This document shows, piece after piece, positions 35,955-45,208 of a stretch of 64,000 nucleotides of DNA (positions are counted from its first letter, which is position 1; the number at the start of each line of letters is the position of its first letter). Below the pieces are notes generated by a model. It saw nothing but the letters and a program-made list of their open reading frames with translations. It searched no databases and was not told the origin of the DNA. The stretch is from contig NC_022600.1 in the NCBI RefSeq assembly GCF_000484535.1, positions 3,162,001 through 3,226,000 of the forward strand. The letters are read 5' to 3'. The DNA is from Gloeobacter kilaueensis JS1. GTDB taxonomy: Bacteria > Cyanobacteriota > Cyanobacteriia > Gloeobacterales > Gloeobacteraceae. The translations under genes were made by a program, and so were the position numbers.

Positions 35955-37613
35955 TTATTCGGAGGCGGTGGGCTGGGCAGGCGTCGGCTCGATCAGGCCG
36001 TAGCCGTAGGGCATACCGGTGACGACCGGGATCTTGGCAAAATTTTCGACCGGCGGCGGCGAGGGGATAGTCCACTCTAAGCCGAGGGCGCGCCAGGGAT
36101 TGGCCACCGCCCGCTTGCCCCGCGTCCAGGAGATGACGACGTTGAAGATAAAAGGCAAAGTCGAGACCCCGAGTAAAAAGCCGCCGATGCTCGCTACGAC
36201 GTTGAGCGGCTGGTACTGCGGGTCGTAGGAGGCCACCCGCCGGAGCATCCCCAACAGGCCCAACTGGTGCATCGGAATAAAGAGCAGATTGAGACCGATA
36301 AAGTTGAGCCAGAAGTGGATCTTGCCCCAGTTCTCGTTGAGCATTCTGCCTGTCATCTTCGGAAACCAGTAGTAGATGGCGGCGTAGATACCGCTCACCG
36401 TACCGGCGTAGACGACGTAGTGAAAGTGGCCGACGACGAAGTAGGTGTTGTTGACGTGAATATCCACCGGCACCGAGGCGAGCATGACGCCCGTGATCCC
36501 GGCAAACAGAAACATGGCGACAAAGCCGATGGCAAAGTGCATGGCGGCAGTGAGGCGCAATTTGCCGCCCCAGATCGTGGCCGTCCAGCTGAAGACCTTG
36601 ATGCCGGTGGGCACAGCGATCGCCATCGAGGTGATCATAAACAAGATTCGCATCCAGTTCGGGGTGCCGCTTGCGAACATGTGGTGGGCCCAGACCAAAA
36701 AGCTCAAAGCAGCAATCATGATGCTCGAAATCGCCACCACCTTGTAGCCAAAGAGCGGTTTGCGGGCAAAGACCGGCAGCACCTCCGAGACGATGCCAAA
36801 GGCGGGCAGGATCATTACGTACACCGCCGGGTGCGAGTAGAACCAGAACAGGTGCTGGTAGAGAATCGGGTCGCCGCCTTTTGCCGGGTTAAAAAAGCCC
36901 GTGCCAAATTCGAGATCAAAAAATAGCAGGACCACGGCTGCCGTCACCGACGGAATGCCAAAAAGCTGGATGATCTGGGCGGAGAGAGTGGTCCAGACAA
37001 AGATCGGCATCCGAAACAGGGTCATCCCCGGAGCCCGCAGCCGAAAGATCGTCGCCACAAAGTTGACCGCCCCCAGGATCGAGGAGATGCCGTAGATGGC
37101 CACACCGACAATCCAGACCGCCTCGCCGTTTATCAGGCTGCCGGAAGGGTTCTGGAGGCTTACGGGCGGATAAGACCACCAGCCTGCCTGGGCGGCTCCG
37201 CCGGGGACAAAAAAACCCGCCATCAACAACAGCCCTGCCGGAGGCAACATCCAGAAACTGACGGCGTTGAGCCGGGGGAAAGCCATATCCCTGGCTCCGA
37301 TCATCAGGGGCACGAAGTAGTTGGAAAGCCCCACCAGCGACGGAAAGATCCAGCCAAAGATCATCAAGGTGCCGTGCATGGTAAATAGACCGTTGTAGAG
37401 CGAGCGGTCCACCAGATCCGAGGGCGGGGTCATCAGTTCTCCCCGGATCACCATCGCAAAGAGCCCTGCAAACAGATAGGCAATAAAAGAGGTCACCAGA
37501 TACTGGATGCCGATCACCTTGTGGTCGGTACTGAAGCTGAAGTAGACGCGCCAGTTGGCCGGGGGCTGGTGGGGCTTGTTGCTTCCGAGATTGCCGTCGG
37601 ATAGTTCGACCAT
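35955..37613 (-). CDS. Alternative terminal oxidase subunit I (A2-type)
   Basis: A 552-residue heme-copper oxidase subunit I. Ligand motifs are MHGTLMIFGW, YSHPAVYVM with the CuB His/Tyr pair, AHHMFASGTPNW and GHFHYVVYAG. The K-channel Lys is in VPTGIKVFSW. It is a diverged paralogue of the 26764 gene, with the same YSHPxVY A2 signature. Because its subunit II lacks CuA, it should accept electrons from quinol rather than cytochrome c, as proposed for cyanobacterial alternative respiratory terminal oxidases. Confidence 0.92.
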   Translation of the reverse strand: MVELSDGNLGSNKPHQPPANWRVYFSFSTDHKVIGIQYLVTSFIAYLFAGLFAMVIRGELMTPPSDLVDRSLYNGLFTMHGTLMIFGWIFPSLVGLSNYFVPLMIGARDMAFPRLNAVSFWMLPPAGLLLMAGFFVPGGAAQAGWWSYPPVSLQNPSGSLINGEAVWIVGVAIYGISSILGAVNFVATIFRLRAPGMTLFRMPIFVWTTLSAQIIQLFGIPSVTAAVVLLFFDLEFGTGFFNPAKGGDPILYQHLFWFYSHPAVYVMILPAFGIVSEVLPVFARKPLFGYKVVAISSIMIAALSFLVWAHHMFASGTPNWMRILFMITSMAIAVPTGIKVFSWTATIWGGKLRLTAAMHFAIGFVAMFLFAGITGVMLASVPVDIHVNNTYFVVGHFHYVVYAGTVSGIYAAIYYWFPKMTGRMLNENWGKIHFWLNFIGLNLLFIPMHQLGLLGMLRRVASYDPQYQPLNVVASIGGFLLGVSTLPFIFNVVISWTRGKRAVANPWRALGLEWTIPSPPPVENFAKIPVVTGMPYGYGLIEPTPAQPTASE

Positions 37614-37615
37614 CG

Positions 37616-38533
37616 CTATTTGCCTCCGGTAGGGGATGCTCGCTTGATCGGCGGCTCGACGTGGGGAACGACCGGCCAGCCGCTGGAGAAGGCCCGCTTT
37701 GGCTCCTGGGTTTCGACGGGCGGGGGCTGGGCAAGTGGGCCGGTCTGTCTGCCGGCGGCAGCGCCCGCAAGCCAGCGCCCGTAGTCGGCGGGTGCATCGA
37801 CGATGACATCCGCCTCGTTTGCACCGTAGTAGGTGCCGCTAAATTGAGAATCGTGCAGCCGGTAGCGGCCAGGCCGGGTGGGCGTAAACATCATGTCGAT
37901 CGTCCGGGCCGGTACGATGTCCTGCTTGACTCGAAATTCGGGCACATAAAAGCCGTGCAGCACATCCGCTGAGCGCAACTTGAGCCGGACGCGCCTGCCT
38001 GCTTCAAGGTGCAGCTGGCTGCTTGTCACCCCAGCGTCGGGGTAGTAAAACGACCAGGCCCACTGGCGACTCATCACCTCGATGACGATGTCCGGCTTAC
38101 CGGCAATCGGTGGTGCGGCTGCGAGGGCGGGTTCGCTGCTGCCGGGCAGGTGCAGATGCACCAGTTGCATTGGGCCAAGAATGCTCATGCGCTTGTAGAT
38201 GTCGAAGCTGTAGACCCCGAGATAGATCACCAGCACCACCGGGATCGCCGTCCAGAGAATTTCAAGCCGGGTGTTGCCCTCGATGGGCTCAGCGTCGCTA
38301 AAGTCTCCCTTCGCAGCGCGGGAGAAGAGCAGCGAATAGAGGAGCGCCCCCTCGATGCCAAAGAAGATAAACGCGCCGATCGTCGCTAAAAGACGAAACA
38401 ACTCGTCGATCAGCCCGGCCTCGACCGTCGCCTGCACCGGCAGCCAACCGGGCGATTGGCTGCCCACCCAGACACTCAGAGCAGAATCGACAGCGACGAT
38501 GGCGGCGATGATCAGGAGGTTCTTGAGCGGCAT
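37616..38533 (-). CDS. Subunit II of an alternative (quinol-type) oxidase, CuA ligands lost
   Basis: A 305-residue subunit II with two N-terminal TM helices and a cupredoxin domain. Where CuA-type enzymes have ExCxxxCxxxHxxM, this protein reads HDSQFSGTYYGANEA: both Cys are Ser, the His is Tyr and the Met is Asn. The domain is otherwise normal (QWAWSFYY, VLHGFYVPEFRVKQD). A Pro-rich C-terminal tail of about 50 residues follows. Loss of CuA is the hallmark of quinol-oxidising relatives such as CyoA and of cyanobacterial ARTO. The gene is 2 bp upstream of subunit I. Confidence 0.9.
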   Translation of the reverse strand: MPLKNLLIIAAIVAVDSALSVWVGSQSPGWLPVQATVEAGLIDELFRLLATIGAFIFFGIEGALLYSLLFSRAAKGDFSDAEPIEGNTRLEILWTAIPVVLVIYLGVYSFDIYKRMSILGPMQLVHLHLPGSSEPALAAAPPIAGKPDIVIEVMSRQWAWSFYYPDAGVTSSQLHLEAGRRVRLKLRSADVLHGFYVPEFRVKQDIVPARTIDMMFTPTRPGRYRLHDSQFSGTYYGANEADVIVDAPADYGRWLAGAAAGRQTGPLAQPPPVETQEPKRAFSSGWPVVPHVEPPIKRASPTGGK

Positions 38534-38562
38534 GGCCCTATCCGGGTGGGGTGGACTGTCAA

Positions 38563-39816
38563 CTAGCTAAGACTGCCGGCGCGGCGAAAAACCTCGTCAC
38601 TCAGCCATTCGGTCGTCACCTTGAGGTCGTGGACGGGGGTAGGGAGCATCTCAAGATAGGTGAGTTGGCGAATGGCGTGGCCGAGGTGGCCCTTGATCTC
38701 GTACTTGTTGAAGATCTCAGCCGCCGCTTCGCTCAGGCCCAGCTTCATCAGCGTACCGCGCAAGAAGACGTGCTCGGGGTTAGGCACATCGCCTGCCAGG
38801 ACGTTTACCAGATTGTGGGCGATCGACTTTGCCTGCTGGTAGGCAACCTGGGCCAGGGCAGGCTCGCTCTTGTGCAACGTCACGCAGTCGCCCCCGGCAA
38901 AAACCTCCGGATAGGCCAGCAGGTGCAGCGTCGGGGTGACAAAGGGCTTGCCGTGCTTGTCGCGCTGCTCGTCGGGGATGGCCAGATCTTTTAAGAGCGG
39001 ATGGTTGGCAGTACCCGCCGTCCAGATGATCGTGCCTGCCTCCAGCACGGCGGTCTCGCCATCTTTTTTGTACTCGACCTCGCCGGGCCTGACAGCGCTC
39101 ACCGCCGCCCCACTCACCAGTGCGACCGGGACAGCCCGCCGCTGCATCGCTTCGAGGGCAGAGTTGCGCAGGTGAGTATTGGCATCGCCTGCGAGAATTT
39201 CCGTTCCCCGGTTGAGCAAAGTGATGCGGACCTCCTCGCCCCTGCCGCCCAGCTCCTTGTAAAGCTGAGGCAACCAGTCGGCGAGGGTGAGCCCCAACTC
39301 GAGACCGGAGGGTCCGGCTCCGATCACCGCCACACTAAGGAGACTGGCCCGCAGCTTGGGATCGTCGGTCTGGCTTGCTTTTTGCAGTTGCTGGCGCAGG
39401 TGAGTCTGCAGGGCAATCGCCTCGCGGGCGGTGCGAAAAGAGAAGGCATTTTCTTCTGCCCCCGCTATACCGAAGTACCCGGCGACGCTGCCCAGGGCAA
39501 GCACCAGGTAGCGGTAGTCGTAGTGCAGGCCCGAGGCGAGTTCGACTTTTTTAGCCGGCAGGTCGATGCGGGTAACAGTATCGCTGATAAAGGTAGTACC
39601 GCTACCTGCCAGCAGTTCGTCGTAGCTGGGCCAGACCTGCTCAGGGCTCATCTCGCCCACCAGAAATTCGTACAGCAGTGGCTTGAAGACAAAGCGCGCA
39701 TCTTGATCGATGAGCACGATCGGCTGGTTGTAGCGCAGGTGGCTCAGATACAGAGCCGTAAACAGGCCGGTGAAGCCACCGCCGACGATGACCGTGGGTT
39801 TAGTCGCTGTGTCCAC
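38563..39816 (-). CDS. Type II NADH dehydrogenase (NDH-2)
   Basis: A 417-residue single-subunit flavoprotein passing electrons from NAD(P)H to quinone without proton pumping. FAD site: TVIVGGGFTGLFTALYL; NAD site: VAVIGAGPSGLELGLTL; second FAD contact: EVFAGGDCVTL; then QVAYQQAKSIAHNL and an amphipathic C-terminus. The GTG start at 39816 is preceded by AGGAG at 6-nt spacing, which decides it over upstream in-frame codons. It sits inside the alternative oxidase operon, so NADH, quinone and O2 form a short respiratory chain. It is the intact paralogue of the frameshifted copy at 29008. Confidence 0.91.
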   Translation of the reverse strand: MDTATKPTVIVGGGFTGLFTALYLSHLRYNQPIVLIDQDARFVFKPLLYEFLVGEMSPEQVWPSYDELLAGSGTTFISDTVTRIDLPAKKVELASGLHYDYRYLVLALGSVAGYFGIAGAEENAFSFRTAREAIALQTHLRQQLQKASQTDDPKLRASLLSVAVIGAGPSGLELGLTLADWLPQLYKELGGRGEEVRITLLNRGTEILAGDANTHLRNSALEAMQRRAVPVALVSGAAVSAVRPGEVEYKKDGETAVLEAGTIIWTAGTANHPLLKDLAIPDEQRDKHGKPFVTPTLHLLAYPEVFAGGDCVTLHKSEPALAQVAYQQAKSIAHNLVNVLAGDVPNPEHVFLRGTLMKLGLSEAAAEIFNKYEIKGHLGHAIRQLTYLEMLPTPVHDLKVTTEWLSDEVFRRAGSLS

Positions 39817-39847
39817 TAACAACTCCTGTAGAGAAACCGATAGACAC

Positions 39848-40447
39848 TCACTTGATCGAGCGCAGCGGAACGCCCTGCCGCAACAGGTTGCCCGCCGTAT
39901 TGTGGATGGCGAATTCGGCTGCCATCTGGGCTCCGAGGGTGCCATGAAAGTAGAGCACAGCGATTACCGCCACCCCCGCCGCCAGATAGCTCCACTGCAC
40001 CTGCCGGGACTGGTCCTTGCGCCACCGGTAGCGCTGGAGGCCGCGCCAGAGCGTCAGGCCCACGATCGCAAACAACAACACCACACCGCCGACGCCGTGC
40101 CAGAGCATCGTCTGGTAGGCCGTCAACCCCCAACTGCTTTTGAGATCGAGGGGCGGCTGGGCGAGCATGATCTCGAAGAAACCGGCGCTCACGGTAAAAA
40201 ACGTAATGATTGCTGAGCCCAGCAGGTTGTACCAGCCTACGTCGAAGAAGTTGGAGCGGTTGGCGGCAAAACCAAAGATCTTGATGAGCGGCTTTTCGAT
40301 CGGAAACAGCACCCCGGCAATATCGAAGACGATAGCGATGATAAAAAGCCCTAGCGTCAGATGCACCAGATTTGGATGGATCGGGATCGCGTAGGGCAGG
40401 CCGTTTGCCCCCACCGAAAAGCCCAGTTGATCCGCCGGTGGATTCAT
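39848..40447 (-). CDS. DUF2231-like membrane protein, paralogue 1
   Basis: A 199-residue protein with four TM helices. Conserved features are IPIHPNLVHLTLGLFIIAIVFD (two His in the first helix), YNLLGSAIITFFTVSAGFFEI, and MLWHGVGGVVLLF with a further His. The His pattern would suit heme b binding, but that is inference. It overlaps the preceding gene by 4 bp (ATGA) and precedes NDH-2 by 31 bp, so it belongs to the alternative oxidase operon. Confidence 0.82.
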   Translation of the reverse strand: MNPPADQLGFSVGANGLPYAIPIHPNLVHLTLGLFIIAIVFDIAGVLFPIEKPLIKIFGFAANRSNFFDVGWYNLLGSAIITFFTVSAGFFEIMLAQPPLDLKSSWGLTAYQTMLWHGVGGVVLLFAIVGLTLWRGLQRYRWRKDQSRQVQWSYLAAGVAVIAVLYFHGTLGAQMAAEFAIHNTAGNLLRQGVPLRSIK

Positions 40448-40938
40448 GGCGCGGCTCCATTGCGGGTGGCCTCGACCACCGGTACGGTATGCAGGCCGTA
40501 GACCCAGACCAGCCGCGCGCCGAGCAGCACCTGATAGCTGACCAGGCCCACGAGCAGTACCCCCACACCCAGATAGACCGGTGAAATCTTCAGCGGATTG
40601 CGCAGCCGCAGAATGCCGCGCCAGGCGGTCATCGCCACGACGATCGCCGAGAGCGACCAGCCAATCAGCGTGTGGGTCTGCAGGACAGGTTTTACCGCCT
40701 CGTAGGGCTGGGCGAGCGCCGCCTCGAACTGGCCAAAGATAATCGCAAAGAAGATCGCCACCGAGGCGACGACCATATTCCACCAGCTCACCTCAAGCAG
40801 GCGACGCTTGCCGGTAAAGTAAGCGATCAGATCGCACAGAACCGCGAAGACAATCATCGCGATCACGAAGTGAACGATGATCGGATGGATCGTATCCGGG
40901 TACGGCAGATTGTGGTCGTTCAGATGCAGATCCGGCAT
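40444..40938 (-). CDS. DUF2231-like membrane protein, paralogue 2
   Basis: A 164-residue four-helix protein, shorter than but related to the next gene. It has TIHPIIVHFVIAMIVFAVLCD in helix 1, WWNMVVASVAIFFAIIFGQFEA in helix 2, LQTHTLIGWSL with His in helix 3, and a final helix ending VWVYGLH. The start MPDLHLND at 40938 is the first Met consistent with the fold. It is the first gene of the six-gene operon 40938-35339; the 214-bp gap upstream probably carries the promoter, though I saw no clear box. Confidence 0.82.
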   Translation of the reverse strand: MPDLHLNDHNLPYPDTIHPIIVHFVIAMIVFAVLCDLIAYFTGKRRLLEVSWWNMVVASVAIFFAIIFGQFEAALAQPYEAVKPVLQTHTLIGWSLSAIVVAMTAWRGILRLRNPLKISPVYLGVGVLLVGLVSYQVLLGARLVWVYGLHTVPVVEATRNGAAP

Positions 40939-41152
40939 CGTCCCCCCTGACCGATGGCAACTGCCACCGGTGAGCAACATCTGACTGGAAGTCCTCAGCA
41001 GGCTCATTGTCCTGCCTTGGAGCACCGATGAGCCAGTAAAGTTTGGGTTGTTAAACGCGGAACTTACAGCCACCCGCTGGTTGACTGGTGCTTGTATCCT
41101 CTTAGAAGCCAGTCGCTTCTGTCAAGGCAAGTTGTGGATTGCCAGCGCGGAT

Positions 41153-41653
41153 TCAGCCCTGCTTGCCTTGCCGCAGGGCTGCGAGCGCCTCGGGTAGAGC
41201 AATCGCCGCCGAGGCGAGGGAGGCGACCGTCGCCACCTGGCAGTAGGCACAGAACGCCTTGTTCTCCTGCCACTCTTCGCGGGCCAATTCCAGACACACC
41301 CCGGCGTCGATCAAAGTCTTGGCGGCGGTCAGCAGCGGCAACAGGGGCCGGGTCCGCGCCCGATCCGCACCGCCTGCGCCGGCCAGGATCGCCGTAAGCG
41401 CGTAGTTGGCGATCATAAAAAGACCGTCGGGGGTCTCAAGGCGCTTGTAAGCGTAGTCGGAAGCATCGACCCGGTCGGAGTCGAATCCGGGTACAGGTGG
41501 ATCGGGCAGGTGGCGAACGATGCCGGTCTGATAGAGCGAGACGATCTTGCCCATCGTTCCCGCCAGCAGCGATAGCCCGATCACCCACCGGCGGCGGTTG
41601 AGGTCGGGACTCTGCCCGTGGCGCAGTTCGTTGCTCAGTTGCCGTGGCTGCAT
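41153..41653 (-). CDS. VKOR-like thiol-redox membrane protein
   Basis: A 166-residue protein with an N-terminal TM helix (RRWVIGLSLLAGTMGKIVSLY) followed by GIVRHLPDPPVPGFDSD. A central helix pair follows, then AKTLIDAGVCLELAREEWQENKAFCAYCQVATVAS with a CxxC (CAYC) plus an upstream Cys. This resembles the active-site helix of vitamin K epoxide reductase family proteins, which reoxidise periplasmic disulfide carriers. It is shorter than typical VKOR and has no fused thioredoxin domain, so assignment is to the family level only. Confidence 0.68.
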   Translation of the reverse strand: MQPRQLSNELRHGQSPDLNRRRWVIGLSLLAGTMGKIVSLYQTGIVRHLPDPPVPGFDSDRVDASDYAYKRLETPDGLFMIANYALTAILAGAGGADRARTRPLLPLLTAAKTLIDAGVCLELAREEWQENKAFCAYCQVATVASLASAAIALPEALAALRQGKQG

Positions 41654-41758
41654 CGCTTCGTCCTCGCTGTGCTGCGTTTGCCTGCCACTCCATCGTTGGC
41701 CAAACAGTCCCCGCCTGTCGTCTGACCGGCGGACTACTTCCCGGCAGAAGTTGCTTCT

Positions 41759-43258
41759 TTAATTCATGAGCGGGCGCAGATGTTTGAGGCGGGGCAGATC
41801 AAAGATGTGGGCGTCCGCTGCCTCCACCCGCAACAGGTGATGCACCAGCAAAAAGCCGACGATCGTCCAGGTCTGGTAGTAGCGGGCCTGCTGGCCGGTC
41901 CATAGCCCCGTCGGGCCGTCGAAGTACTCGGCCCACTTTTGTTTGGGCAGCCGGTAGAGCAAATCCTGGTAGGTCTGCTCCAACAGCTGCAGCGCAGGCT
42001 TCAATCGGGCCGTAGATTTGCTGGGGTGGCGGAGGATAGCGAGAGCCAGATACCACAGCAGGCAGGGCCAGTGCCCGCCATTGTGGTAGCACCAGGGCCG
42101 GTTTTTAGGATCGAAGCCTGTGACGCTGCGCCACTTTTCGCTGTCGAGGGGCGGGTGACAGATGCGCAGGGGCATCTCGGCCACCAGCTCAGTCTGGTTG
42201 TGGACGACGAGCTGAAAGAGCGACTGCTGCTGGGCACTGCTCAAGATGTCAAAGATCGCCCCCAGGCAATTGCCCAGGGTAAAAAAGCGAAAGTCGGGCC
42301 TGCCGGTGCGGATGTTGCCGATAAGATAGCCGCCCTTCGGTCCCAACCAGAGCTGCAGCCAGTGGGGGATCGTCTCGGTCTGGATGTTGTACTCGTTTGC
42401 AATCTGATCGCCGTACTGCTCGGTGGGCCGGCGGCGCAGCACCTGAATGCTGCTGGTATTGACCCAGTAGTACTTGAGCAGGTAGTGGCGCAACCGGTGG
42501 GCCCAGCGGATCGCCTGCTGCAACTGCTGGCGCTGCTCGCTGATAAACGCTTTCTCGGCGTGGTGGACAGCCGGATGGCCTCCCTCCAACAGTCCCTTGG
42601 CCTCCAGATCGACGCGAATCAACTCCGCTGCGCTCACCAGTGCCCCGTACAGCAGCGTCTGGACTTCGAGGGGGATGCCCCAGACATCGAGCGGGCGGTC
42701 CACCATGAACGCCCCGTCCGGTACCAACAACGTCGGCGCGTCCCGAAACCCCGGCTGCAGCACCAGCCGCAAAAAGCGCTGCAGTCCGGCCTGGACGTGG
42801 GGCTCGCTCGCCCACTGACGGTCCTTTGTGCGCTGGACGTAGGTGTGGGCGAGGATGGGCCACCAGAGCGTCGCATCCACCGAAGTGACCCGGCCAATCG
42901 CCCGCTGGCCGTAATCGGCGACGAGGCGTCCCTCGCTTTCAAAGAAGCTGGTGGGGAAGATGCCGCTCGTCTGCTGGTGGGTGCTCTGCAGCTTCAAGCA
43001 GGTCTCAAGAAAGTGCCGGACGATCGCCCCTTTGCCCTCGATGAGCAAATAGACCATCACCGGCACATTGTCGCGGATAAAAACCTCGGTATAGTTCAGG
43101 TCGTGAACGACAGTCTTTTGATCGCCTTTGGCCTGGGGAATGGCGGCGAGCGCCCCGGCAAAGGCTCCATCGACGACGGCGAGCGCCCCTTCGTAGAGCA
43201 GTTCGCGGGCAGACTGGACAACCGAACGCTCGAAGGCAGTGTCAGTTTTTTCGCTCAT
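41759..43258 (-). CDS. GH100 alkaline/neutral invertase
   Basis: A 499-residue cytosolic glycoside hydrolase cleaving sucrose to glucose and fructose. GH100 landmarks are HDLNYTEVFIRDNVPVMVYL near the N-terminus, VTSVDATLWWPIL with the catalytic acid Asp, DRPLDVWGIPLEVQ, RPWCYHNGGHWPCLLW, and WAEYFDGPTGLWTG with the probable Glu nucleophile. There is no signal peptide. The length is normal for cyanobacterial InvA/InvB. Neighbouring ROK glucokinase and glycogen phosphorylase suggest shared sugar metabolism but are not in the same operon. Confidence 0.94.
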   Translation of the reverse strand: MSEKTDTAFERSVVQSARELLYEGALAVVDGAFAGALAAIPQAKGDQKTVVHDLNYTEVFIRDNVPVMVYLLIEGKGAIVRHFLETCLKLQSTHQQTSGIFPTSFFESEGRLVADYGQRAIGRVTSVDATLWWPILAHTYVQRTKDRQWASEPHVQAGLQRFLRLVLQPGFRDAPTLLVPDGAFMVDRPLDVWGIPLEVQTLLYGALVSAAELIRVDLEAKGLLEGGHPAVHHAEKAFISEQRQQLQQAIRWAHRLRHYLLKYYWVNTSSIQVLRRRPTEQYGDQIANEYNIQTETIPHWLQLWLGPKGGYLIGNIRTGRPDFRFFTLGNCLGAIFDILSSAQQQSLFQLVVHNQTELVAEMPLRICHPPLDSEKWRSVTGFDPKNRPWCYHNGGHWPCLLWYLALAILRHPSKSTARLKPALQLLEQTYQDLLYRLPKQKWAEYFDGPTGLWTGQQARYYQTWTIVGFLLVHHLLRVEAADAHIFDLPRLKHLRPLMN

Positions 43259-43333
43259 GAACCGGGGTGGGTTGCAGAAAATATAGTATGTCCAGTTTTA
43301 CCACGCCCTGCCGCTGCTGTTGGGGCACGGCCC

Positions 43334-44704
43334 TTAAATCTGGGACGGATAGCGCCAGCCACCGGAGGCAGCGTCCACGGGCGGATCGAAGGCGGCAGGC
43401 TCTTTCCAGGCATGGACGATGCGGCCATTTAATTCAACCCAACAGGAAGCCTGTCCGCCTGGCCCTTCCTTGTGGCAGAAGACCGCCGGATAGCCCCAGC
43501 GCCGCAGCGCCGCAAAAAGGGCGAGGGTGCCCGTAAGATGGGCCTCGGCTGCCGGCAGCCCGAGCAGACGAATTCCCCAGCGGATGCCCCTCACGATCCG
43601 GTGGCAGGGCAGGTGCGCCGGCGGGAGCACACCCGGTCGGGCCGCAATCTGGTCCAACAACTGGCGAACCGGGGTGCCCCGGCGCAAGCGGGTACGCAGC
43701 TGCCAGAGGTGGGGCCACTCGCGCCACAGATCCGCAAGCACACCGGGCCGGTACAGCTGTCCCAACAACCGCTCCCAGCCCAGATGACCGCGCTCAGGCA
43801 CGATCGCGAGTTCCCAGCGCCGGAGTGTGCCCGGTGTCGGCTCGCTCAGATCTAAAGTGTCAGTCCACGGATCGCAGCGCTGCAAAAAAAGCTTGACCGT
43901 GCGCTCGCAGCCCAGGACAGCCGCCCGTTCGAGCACCGTCCGGCGCGTCAGGCCGAACTTGCGCACCAGCAGCCGCAGATCGAGCAGGTCGTGGGCCTTG
44001 ATCTGCCAGCGATCGAGCGACCAGCAGCGGTTGAGGACCAGGCCGATGAGCAGCGAATCTGTCGGATCGAGCACCCAGAAGCGGCTATCCTCCCAAGCTT
44101 GCAGGTGCGCCCGCTGCCAGGCTTGCTCTGTGATCCGCTGCTGGAGATGATGCCAGGGCGTATAGGTGTGCAAAATGCGGTGGTGGACATCCAGCTCGAT
44201 AAGACCGTCGGCGCTGAGCAGGTGCAGCGCCACATGGTTGCACGGCTGCATCACCTCGCGCTGGTTCCAGCTCTCGCTCCAGCCCAGCCCCTGGGCCAGA
44301 CGCGACGCCTCGCCTATCTGTTCTGGCTTGATTAAAATATCCACATCCTGAAAGTAACGCTGGCCGGGCAGATCGTAGATGCACTCCGCCAGATAAAAGC
44401 CTTTAAAAAACAGCACCGCGATCCCGGCTTTTTGCCAGGCGCGCACCAGCGGCAGCAACATCGCCTTGAAGTGCAACTGGCGGGCCGCCGCCTGCATGTA
44501 GTCGCCGCGCAGGGCGGCGCGGGCCGGATGGTTCTTTGGTAGAGAGCTAAAGGCGTAGGCGCTCAGGTGCTGATCCCGCAAGATCGCAATCTGCTCCTCG
44601 TTCACCGTCCCATCCGTCAAAAAACGCTCCACTGCCCCCGTGCTCCTTTGGGGCAAGGCAGCGGACGGTGCCGGAGGACCGGAGATAGTCGAGAAAAAAG
44701 ACAC
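43334..44704 (-). CDS. Nucleotidyltransferase-like protein fused to a degenerate B2-type domain
   Basis: A 456-residue protein. Residues about 85-260 form an uncharacterised nucleotidyltransferase fold: VLFFKGFYLAE, YFQDVDILIKPEQIGEA with the paired Asp, and LIELDVHHRIL. Residues about 360-440 resemble the transglutaminase-like B2 proteases of lasso-peptide clusters (TGTLALFAALRRWGYPAVF, then SCWVELNGRIVHAW). The catalytic triad positions appear changed compared with the B2 protein at 44801: Cys to His, His to Ser, Asp to Ala. It follows the B2 and PqqD genes on the same strand, so it should act with them. Confidence 0.75.
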   Translation of the reverse strand: MSFFSTISGPPAPSAALPQRSTGAVERFLTDGTVNEEQIAILRDQHLSAYAFSSLPKNHPARAALRGDYMQAAARQLHFKAMLLPLVRAWQKAGIAVLFFKGFYLAECIYDLPGQRYFQDVDILIKPEQIGEASRLAQGLGWSESWNQREVMQPCNHVALHLLSADGLIELDVHHRILHTYTPWHHLQQRITEQAWQRAHLQAWEDSRFWVLDPTDSLLIGLVLNRCWSLDRWQIKAHDLLDLRLLVRKFGLTRRTVLERAAVLGCERTVKLFLQRCDPWTDTLDLSEPTPGTLRRWELAIVPERGHLGWERLLGQLYRPGVLADLWREWPHLWQLRTRLRRGTPVRQLLDQIAARPGVLPPAHLPCHRIVRGIRWGIRLLGLPAAEAHLTGTLALFAALRRWGYPAVFCHKEGPGGQASCWVELNGRIVHAWKEPAAFDPPVDAASGGWRYPSQI

Positions 44705-44800
44705 GATAGCAGGCGGGAGGGAAGCTACAAGTATCCTAGCTTGCTTTTACTTGCTTGCTGTGAAGCTTTTTTCAAATACAGGCAAATCGTGACAAAGCAC

Positions 44801-45208
44801 CTATATTTGCCTGGGCAATTTGAGCAGGGGCGGCGTCCGGCTCGCCACATCGGCGGCGTCGTTGAGTACGCACTCGCCGTAGCACACCCAGGCATGGCCC
44901 AGCGCGCCCGCCCAGCCAATCTGCAGGCGCGCAGCGATCCCCTGGGCGCGCAGCCAGCCGTAAAGAGCGATCGAGCGGTGCAGACAGCGCGCCTGAGCGG
45001 GATGGTAGCGGGCAGCCCAGGCCAGGGCCGCGCTGCGCCGATGGATCTGCTGCAACTGGTGGTCACTTAAAGCTGGAAGGGGAAAGACAGGTTCTGCCTC
45101 CGCCAGAGCTGCAACCGCCAGGGCGTGCAACCGCCGATCGACGCGCCCGAGGGCGAGCAGTGCCCAGGCGCGCAGGTACCAGCACTCCAGTCGGTTGCGG
45201 ACGCTCAT
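44801..45208 (-). CDS. Lasso-peptide biosynthesis B2-like transglutaminase-fold protease
   Basis: A 135-residue protein with the B2 signature: ARCLHRSIALYGWLRAQG (Cys75), GALGHAWVCY (His105) and a VLNDA Asp (117), forming a Cys-His-Asp triad. In lasso-peptide pathways this enzyme cuts off the leader peptide presented by the PqqD-like B1 protein. It overlaps the PqqD-like gene by 4 bp. No asparagine-synthase-like lasso cyclase is in the window, so the final product class is uncertain. Confidence 0.85.
   Translation of the reverse strand: MSVRNRLECWYLRAWALLALGRVDRRLHALAVAALAEAEPVFPLPALSDHQLQQIHRRSAALAWAARYHPAQARCLHRSIALYGWLRAQGIAARLQIGWAGALGHAWVCYGECVLNDAADVASRTPPLLKLPRQI

Noticed and set aside
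44705-44800. Possible RiPP precursor between the B2 and nucleotidyltransferase genes
   Set aside because: Only a 17-codon GTG-initiated frame (MLCHDLPVFEKSFTASK) is present on the minus strand, with no ribosome binding site and no leader/core pattern. Too weak to call.
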